Source: Perkinsus olseni
Taxonomy: Eukaryota > Perkinsozoa > Perkinsida > Perkinsidae
Direction: 5' to 3'
DNA: 64,000 nucleotides
Assembly (NCBI GenBank): GCA_013115135.1
Contig: JABANP010000259.1
Span: 1 to 64,000 of the forward strand
How positions within the stretch are numbered: position 1 is the first letter of the stretch; every line of letters starts with the position of its first letter. Of the stretch, positions 57,300 to 64,000 are shown piece after piece. The notes under the pieces are model-generated. The model had not been told where the DNA came from. It saw nothing but the letters and a program-made list of their open reading frames with translations, and did no database searches. Both the position numbers and the translations under genes were made by a program.

Positions 57300-58830
57300 A
57301 CCCTTGAGGCCTTTCTGCAGAAAGGGGAAATCAGTTTTGGGTAAAGATTTTATAGCACACCGTTAACTTAGGTACCGAGATACGATACGGGAAGATGGGA
57401 GTCCCAAAGTAAAGGCATTGGTCTGGGTAGCCTTCCCACACGAATTTTGTTCCTTCGCACGAATCAAGAGTAACGGTTGTGAGGATAGTGCTCACTAGAT
57501 CACGGCTTCCCGGCAACAAAATTGCTCAAATTTTTTTCTTTTTGAAATTTGTTGGCGCTAATATGGTTCCGCAGCAGATAACCACGCCTTCCCAACGCGA
57601 TCCAACGTCCCTTAAAAATAGGAGCCCTCCAGATTAACAATTAACTAACGCAAGTTGATAGTACTCGTTCGAGCGATGTTTAGTTTATCCAGAAGAGGAG
57701 AAGTGGTAAGTCTACATTGGGCGGGGGTGGTGGTCTTATTATATACAAGCATGAGGATCGGAGGAAATACGAGGAGAACCAATGCTCACCTGCGGGTAGC
57801 GAAAGCCAATACCGATAACAAGCAGCGGCCCGCGTGATGGCGATCACGATAATTCTCCCCGACGACGGATCCTTCGGTTTTAGTACGTTATTGGTATAAT
57901 ACAAATCACAGCCGAACCGCACTCTTCGCTTCACGCCTCTCGCGACACCGTCGTTTTCGGTGACCGCCCCCATCGGCTGACTCCAGCTCCCTCAGGTAGT
58001 CTACTATCTGAGGGTTGTCAATGTGCAGCCTTCGCTTAACCTTGGCCGCATGCGACTTCTCGTCCTCTTTTAACTGCTTTCTGAGTGCGATAAATAGCGT
58101 TGTCGCGCCAATCAGGCGCCGGGGAACGGGCCCTAGGCGTTGGACAAAATCGGCACGGTGGCCCTGCCGAATACCTGACGATATAGGACCTGCCGGCTAC
58201 TCCCCCGATGGAGAGCATTGCATCATGCAACAAGCGCCACTCTCTCTTTTGAGCAGACCCTTCCCGCAGTATAGAAAAAAGCACATCGGGTGGTCAAAAT
58301 ACTGCCTCTCCTGAGTGTCAAAATTACTCCTACGATTGCTCTTTTAGGCGTCGAATCCGGGGCCACGTCAAAACGCATTTAACGTCGAACTCAATCCTAC
58401 GAGCACTTCTTAATGTAAAAAATGCCCATTGAACACCCCCACCCCAGTTTCCACCAGCCCTAGCCACCTACGAGAGCCCTGTGGTTGTTATTACTGGTAG
58501 CTTCCCAAGGACCCTGGGGTCCCTTGAAAATATTCCACCTTGTTCCGCATCCACAGCGACGAACTAGTGTGGAAGCGTTCCTTCCACTCGACGTGGTCTT
58601 TGAATTTCTTCGAGTCCCTAGTGACACCCCGAGCCAGGAGGACCGCTCCCCGGTCACTCTTAGAGGCCAGCGGGAGGGCGCCAGCTGCGGTGCTGCCGGC
58701 TGTAGTAGTAGACGATGCAGCATCCTGGGTGGGGGCCTCCGTGGAGACGCTGAGCAGGCCACTGGACTTACGACAAGTCGACTCTCGGAGAAGAAGCTTT
58801 GAATCCATACAAAAGCGATGAGTCAACTAC
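57300..58830 (-). other. Unresolved minus-strand exon-like signals
   Basis: Pieces that look coding: LRKQLKEDEKSHAAKVKRRL followed by NPQIVDYLRELES (58.0-58.1 kb), KREWRLLHDAMLSIGGVAGR (58.2 kb) and a Ser/Thr/Ala-rich stretch leading to KFKDHVEWKERFHTSSSLWM (58.5-58.75 kb). They may be one unknown gene or the ferlin 5' end. No domain recognised. Confidence 0.35.
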
Positions 58831-60700
58831 GTAGACACGAGCTCACTGTGGTTCCTCCCCCGTTTAACAAACTAATTCGGAAACTCAGAATCGATTCTGG
58901 AATTGAGTTTTACTCGGTAACTTGAGTTTAAATTCCGGAATTGGTTTATTGAACGCCTCCTGAGAGGGTTCAACCGGGAAAGTTGTCAAGGGCAGAGCGA
59001 CTACCTGGCTGGGGACGCCCTGAGTGACTTGGATTTGGGAGACACGAGAATGCCGTCTCAATGGGATTTACGAAAGGGGTGGTACGAAGCGGGTGCTGTA
59101 GGAAAGATGACAGACTCTTACTTCGGAGTGGCGTTGATGGTAGTTGATGGGCTGGGGTCCAGCGATCACTTCAGAGGGAAAAGCGAGGCCGATTTGCTCT
59201 CTTTACGGTACTGCAAAATGCAGGAAAAAACCTTCTTGTGACCAATATAAACTGACTGCGACTAAAGCGAGCTGTCCACTAACTGGCACAACGGTTCCAC
59301 CCGAGTACTCTGTGACCCACAGCGTCGCCCTCTCTTCTCTAGTAAGAGGTTAACTAGCAGTAGGACTCCTGTGACGGTGACGGTGACGGTGACGGCACGC
59401 TAATGCTATGACGCGACGATCTAGTTCGCGCGTCAAGCACTGACACAAAGCTGCTGTTTCTTCGAAGGAGAGTTTGCTCGGTCAACTTCGTAGTGGCCAC
59501 CAGCGCATCATACTAGCTTTAACATTAGATACTAGATCGAATCTCTGTCCTCGCGCCACGATCCCGCCCTGCACGCCGACGTTTTGGCCTGTCCCATGAC
59601 TTGCGCTATAACTCAGCACAGTGTGGCTGCTTGAGACGGGGCTCAAAGAAAGGTGAAACCGGACTCGATAGGAGTTCGGGCGAACTGATCTAGTTGGTGG
59701 ATCTATGGTGAACGTATGTTGCATAGCATGACGAGGAACGCACGCGCTCACTGGGACGAACATACGTACCACGAGCAAAGGCGCACAAAGAGCAAGGTGG
59801 GTACGTAGCAGCAATGAAGGTAGTTGTCACTATAGTGCAGACTGCTTCGGATGATACGCCTTCCTATCAAGACGTTGATGAACGAAAGAAAAGCAACGGT
59901 TCGCTCGCATTTAACTTGCTACGTCGCTCCGATACAAAGCCTATATGATCTTCCTCGGAGAGACGCTTCTTGACAGGTCTTTCTAAGCCGGTTCGGGGTC
60001 ACTGAACTCATACGCACTAACCGAAACCCGCTTCGCAAGTGACAAGGGCGCGTTCGGAGATAGCTAGCGTGTGTTCCGGCAGGACAAGGTCCAGCGTGCT
60101 ATCCTTGTTACAGGGATGGCAGGAATCGAGACCGACCGAGCACGCAACTACCGTACAGGGCGTGCTTAGCCTTTGCCTTACCAGCCACAGTTATTTTGGT
60201 CTTTTCCCAGAGACTCAATACGTCAAAATATAGTGAGACTTGTGAGCTAGCTAAAAGCCAAAACACGAATGGAGTTCCTCCGGGAGAACGCGTGCAGACT
60301 TGCACGACTGCAGTCAGCAGAACTCAAGACGAATGACTCCGATGAAGACGGGCAGACTCAACTGCCCGTGGCACTCTCACGTACATTGGCCTGCACTCAT
60401 TTTGAACGTGAAGTCTGCTTGCTGTACTCGCGGCTTTAAGGCCGTGTTAGGGGCGACCAACGGATTGAGAGCACAACACTCTAGTCCCATCGTCTGGAAT
60501 CCGATCTGTCACCTTCTTATCATCAGCGCTTCAGCTTTAGTGTAGTTCCATATCCAAGCAAGATAGGTTCAGTGGGATAATCTCCGCCAGAGATGATCTT
60601 TGTTACAGCACACCCTGCTGATGATGAACAGCTCCCGAGATGAGCTTGCAGAAAGGCAGTACTTTTTCAACTCGGTACGTCGTATAAGAACGAAACTAGC
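58831..60700. other. No supported gene
   Basis: Nothing recognised apart from a short tandem repeat, four GTGACG units at 59371-59394, and an A/T-rich stretch with inverted GAATTC-like words at 58880-58945. Confidence 0.35.
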
Positions 60701-62500
60701 TGAAACGGATTACTCATGTGCCACCACCAGAGAACGCTTGACTGTGCAATTTCGCCAGCGTCTCTTGCTCCGACTCCACGTCTATCAAAATGCTCGCCCC
60801 CGTTGGGTTGAGGGGGTCGGGGAACTCGAGGCGACTCAGTTGCATGTGAGGGAACCCTTCGTTGTTCCTGACGATATCGAGTCCCCCTTCTGCGAAATGT
60901 GCCTGAAGGGTTAGCAACTCAGGGACGGCCAAGAACGATAACGCTTGATAATGGTAAAGGAGAGTGCCTTTGAGTCTATCCGTGAGTGACACGAGAATAA
61001 TATGAACGACACGCGAACACAATATCTAGTATATGCCGTCCATAGCATAGCACGTTAGGTAAAAAAATGGAAATCCACGTGGTTACCCTGAAGGGCAGTC
61101 GTTCGCAAAGCGGCCAGAAAATGAGTCGTCCGAGATCAAAAAGCCAAACTTGCCTCGTCGCTACGACGGAGATGAGAAACGGCACGGAACCCCGGACGGT
61201 ATTCCTCTACGTAATCGCGACTTGTCTCAATTTTGTTAGCCAAGCAAAATACTCCTGCCGCCGTATTGAGAACGGATCCTCGGGAGAGTTATCGTCGCAT
61301 CATTTCAGACGACTTAATCGTACTGAGATCGCTGTCAAAGTCTCCGTATCGCAGAGCTCGGAGAATGGGCCCATCACACTCGCTGCGACAAAGGCCGCGA
61401 GTATCTCACCATGATGTAGCCAGGCTTCGATGGCGTGGCCATAACCTCATACAGCAGCAACCCGCCGGCACCGACCTCTACCAGTCTGAACTCGGTCCCA
61501 ACGCTGGAGTCAGTCGACGATGAGCATTCCACCTGGCAGGCAATGGCCTCGCGCTAGGTTGAAGATGCCTGCTCAGTTAGCAGTGCTCACCGATTGCCAT
61601 TGTTGGTCATCTTTGGACCACCGCAGGCACGACTCGACCAGCCCGTAGTCGAGGGGCCGGCCGTCGTCGGTGAAGAAGGCGTTGGAGTGACGCGCTTGGG
61701 TGGGACTAGCTAGCAAGCGGTAAGTCTGGCGCAGGGAGTACCTGGTAGAGATCAGAAACTGGACGGGACGAAACTGGGGATGGAGATCATCGGAAATGGA
61801 AAGTTTTCGAACGAACTCTTTCCGACTCGTCCTCGATGACCGGCGCGAGCAGACCAGAGCAGCAGCGCAGAACGCGACGTTGCTGTATTCGCCCTGTGCG
61901 TGTGAGTTTACAGCCCAACGTCGGTTCCGGCTTAGTTAGACTCGAAGCCGACGTGCTCTGTTGAGGACTTTCTGCAGCCTTGACATGCAGTGCAATCAGA
62001 TAGATCGTCTAGACGCTTTGCCCTGTTTCCTCACGCTAGCCTTCATGCTATCGAGAAGGGGCTGCGGTCAGGCTGTACGTGCGCTTCTATCGACCGCCAC
62101 CTGCTGTTCACAGCGACGCCCCGAACGTACTCTCGGTAATGAGTTTTGAACTGCCGTGAGATGCTCTTGTCCATGCACACCACACAGAGGCCGGAAACAC
62201 CAACATCCACATTGACCGGGAAGTGTCTGGAACTCGCCAGAAGTCATCAGCAGCGATTGAGGAGAGATTCCCCCACTCACAGTTTGCCATCCCTGAGCCA
62301 GTCGGGTGGCTGGTCTATTTCATCCGGCAATGGAAGGTCGCGTTTGATACGGTCGAGTTCCTCACTGTGACTAGACTGGGCATCATTGCCGCGATCGGGA
62401 TCGTCGGAAGCCAAACATGGGGTAACTGGCAGAAGCACACGACGAGAATGGCCTCCATTTGCCAGACCGGTCCCTATTGAAATAAGATTTTCTCGTGCTA
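60701..62500 (-). other. Unresolved minus-strand exon-like signals
   Basis: Likely coding pieces: GFPHMQLSRLEFPDPLNPTG (60.8 kb), TEFRLVEVGAGGLLLYEVMA ending at a GT site (61.4-61.5 kb), SNAFFTDDGRPLDYGLVESC ending at GT (61.6-61.7 kb) and LDRIKRDLPLPDEIDQPPDW ending at GT (62.3-62.4 kb). No family recognised; they may belong to one or two genes. Confidence 0.35.
61895..61980 (-). repeat. Dispersed ~90-bp repeat, copy 3
   Basis: 22-bp core at 61922-61943 identical to copies 1 and 2; same orientation as copy 2, with similarity continuing to about 62030 (GACATGCAGTGCAATCAGAT). Confidence 0.7.
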
Positions 62501-62879
62501 GTCCGACTAGGCCTGTTTATGGCCTCAGACTTGAACTCACATGCACACGACATCGAGAGGTGCTTATCGCTGAAAAGAATAGGGTAACTCCAAGCCCATC
62601 AGCCTTGCGTTGAATCCGATTGGCTACGGGCGATGATCCGAGCGGCACAGCCCAATTGACGTGCACACGGTTGAAGTCCTATGCGGTCGCTAGGGAATGA
62701 GGGCCTAGTGAAAAACCCGAAAATCGCGATGCCACTAGTGTTTTCCACATCACGGCTCGAGCTCCATCGTTTTCGGCAAATTATCATACTTTAGTATTAA
62801 GACAGGTATATGATAAGTTTATCCTGAATAAAGAATAGTGTTATAGACTAATGATGATGTTCTGGATGAAGATACTAAT

Positions 62880-63066
62880 GCGGTAGCTGCCGTACATGTC
62901 GTAGCTAGTGAGGGCCTGTCCAGCGTCTTCCCGTCAGCCATCAAGGACCACCCAGACGGCTTGTACACGACACAGTAACGATCATCCCAGGAGTTGAAGA
63001 CAACCCTCGGCAGCACAGACGTATGCTTTGGTACGGGTACCCGAGACGAGAGCCTGCATGCAGTAA
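62880..63066 (-). CDS. Possible exon of an RluA-type pseudouridine synthase
   Basis: Reads VPKHTSVLPRVVFNSWDDRY followed by CVVYKPSGWSLMADG. The pattern 'strand, aspartate pair, V-x-x-K-P-x-G' is typical of the start of the catalytic domain in RluA/RsuA-type pseudouridine synthases, which modify uridines in rRNA or tRNA. The diagnostic H-R-L-D motif was not found nearby, so this is either one exon of a longer gene or a remnant. Boundaries are approximate. Confidence 0.35.
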
Positions 63067-63763
63067 GCGAAAACAAGAACATCTCTACCGTCAGAAGACG
63101 TTGCAGTGTTCTCGACAAAAACGAAGAGTGCCACTGCGATGGTTTGCTACTGCTGGTCTAGAGTTATTGTTGGCTATGGAAACTACGTAACTTTTACGGA
63201 AAGTCTCGAAAATCGGCTTTTGAGTCAAACTAAGCCGCTACAGACGACGGACTATAGAGTTACACACACGTAACTCCTGCCGCGTCCGGTTCAGTTGCTC
63301 CACTATCTGAAAAAGCGATGAGATCCGCACATTTATGAACGAGGGGTCACGTTTGTTAATGCCTCGAGAAGTCCTGTGTGGTTTGACGAAGGCCAGTGGC
63401 CTGATACCACATTTTGCGCAACTCCCGCCGTACTAGCGAACGCAAAGCCGCGATGATGAGGCAAGACTACCGCTGTTGTGCTGTGATGGTTATGCCAGTA
63501 AGAGATTACTGAGTGAAACTACGATATGTATGGTAAAGGAACAGAATGGAGTACAGAGAGAAAGAAGCCGCCGTCCATCTCGCGTAACGAAGGCACCAGC
63601 AGAACACAAGAAGAAACAGAGACAGTGAATTTGCAGTGTCGTTCGGGACGGACGAGCACTTAACACGAAAATGGTGCAATAACGACAGAGGAAGCAGCAG
63701 CGGTACCCCAGGAAATAATGCTTAAAACGTTGAAGGGAAGTGTCTACCACTTGCCGATGATCG
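63067..63763. other. No supported gene
   Basis: No recognisable coding or RNA features; presumably 3' flank of the RING gene. Confidence 0.35.
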
Positions 63764-64000
63764 CTAATACAGAACAGCCTTCTTCCTTCTCATCAGTCTC
63801 ACTACGCGCTCAGGGTCCGCGACCATTGGGCGTCGACAGAGCGGGCAGCACACCGCTTCAACGACATCGGTGAGGTTGTTGGCGTGCTTGGACCGTAGAG
63901 GTAGCGAGCCGGCGATGCAGGCCCGAACGCAAGGCGGATGGTACATGTGACCACAGGGGAGTTCCGTCAGGGTGTCTCCCTCTTCCCACCGCTCTAGACA
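63764..64000 (-). CDS. RING-H2 zinc-finger protein, C-terminal part (continues beyond window)
   Basis: The frame enters from the right edge and ends at a TAG at 63764-63766. It shows most of a RING-H2: C-L-E-R-W-E-E-G-D, LPCGHMYHPPC, a long insert of about 30 residues, then CCPLCRRPM. Cys, the C-x-H-x-x-H-like CGHMYH and the final C-P-x-C provide the second zinc site and part of the first; the first Cys pair would lie just outside the window. RING-H2 proteins act as E3 ubiquitin ligases. The tail RVVRLMRRKKAVLY is strongly basic. Confidence 0.8.
   Translation of the reverse strand, partial: CLERWEEGDTLTELPCGHMYHPPCVRACIAGSLPLRSKHANNLTDVVEAVCCPLCRRPMVADPERVVRLMRRKKAVLY

Overview
The window looks like nuclear DNA of a flagellated protist, most probably an alveolate of the Perkinsus type. 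This is an inference, not a database match. It rests on short GT-AG introns (mostly 34-120 nt) in every well-supported multi-exon gene, a heterotrimeric-type kinesin-2 and a ferlin (as expected in a lineage with flagellated cells), eukaryotic tRNA genes without encoded CCA, local tandem gene families, and many foldback or TIR elements. Exon models below were built by hand: reading frame had to stay open and phase-consistent across each intron, and protein-family fit decided between splice sites.

Layout. 0-5 kb: the tail of a PKA-like AGC kinase, a young foldback element with near-identical 153-bp arms, and two PB1-domain-like paralogues. 5-17 kb, minus strand: three tandem genes for secreted proteins that share an unnamed six-cysteine module; one has 11 modules, two carry long Thr/Pro mucin-like arrays, and the third has lost its 3' module. 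Flanking DNA was duplicated with the genes. 18-19.3 kb: two small membrane-protein genes 77 bp apart. 21-25 kb: a TIR element, a CUE-domain gene and an LRR gene with about one repeat per exon. 25-30 kb: two intact MAPEG-like genes plus a decayed third copy, interleaved with three tRNA-His genes, then tRNA-Phe. 30.5-31.5 kb: a GATC-rich TIR element. 31.8-41.2 kb, minus strand: an 11-exon Kelch protein (467 aa), a complete 22-exon kinesin-2 (733 aa) and a 904-aa GNAT/coiled-coil/thioredoxin-like protein. 41-46 kb: no recognised intact gene, but decayed duplicated segments full of tiny palindromes. 46.2-57 kb, minus strand: a large ferlin with an in-frame TGA just before its membrane anchor. 57-63.7 kb: scattered exon-like signals, including a possible RluA-type fragment. 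63.76-64.0 kb: the C-terminal part of a RING-H2 protein.

How the parts relate. Kinesin-2 and ferlin fit flagellum building and membrane fusion. The six-cysteine proteins look like cell-surface or secreted coat proteins. The strongest unexplained signal is a class of very short, often overlapping perfect palindromes with 0-3 nt (usually 1 nt) at the centre, concentrated at 41-54 kb and also at 17.4 and 29.2 kb. In the MAPEG pseudogene, comparison with the intact paralogues shows such a palindrome as an insertion.
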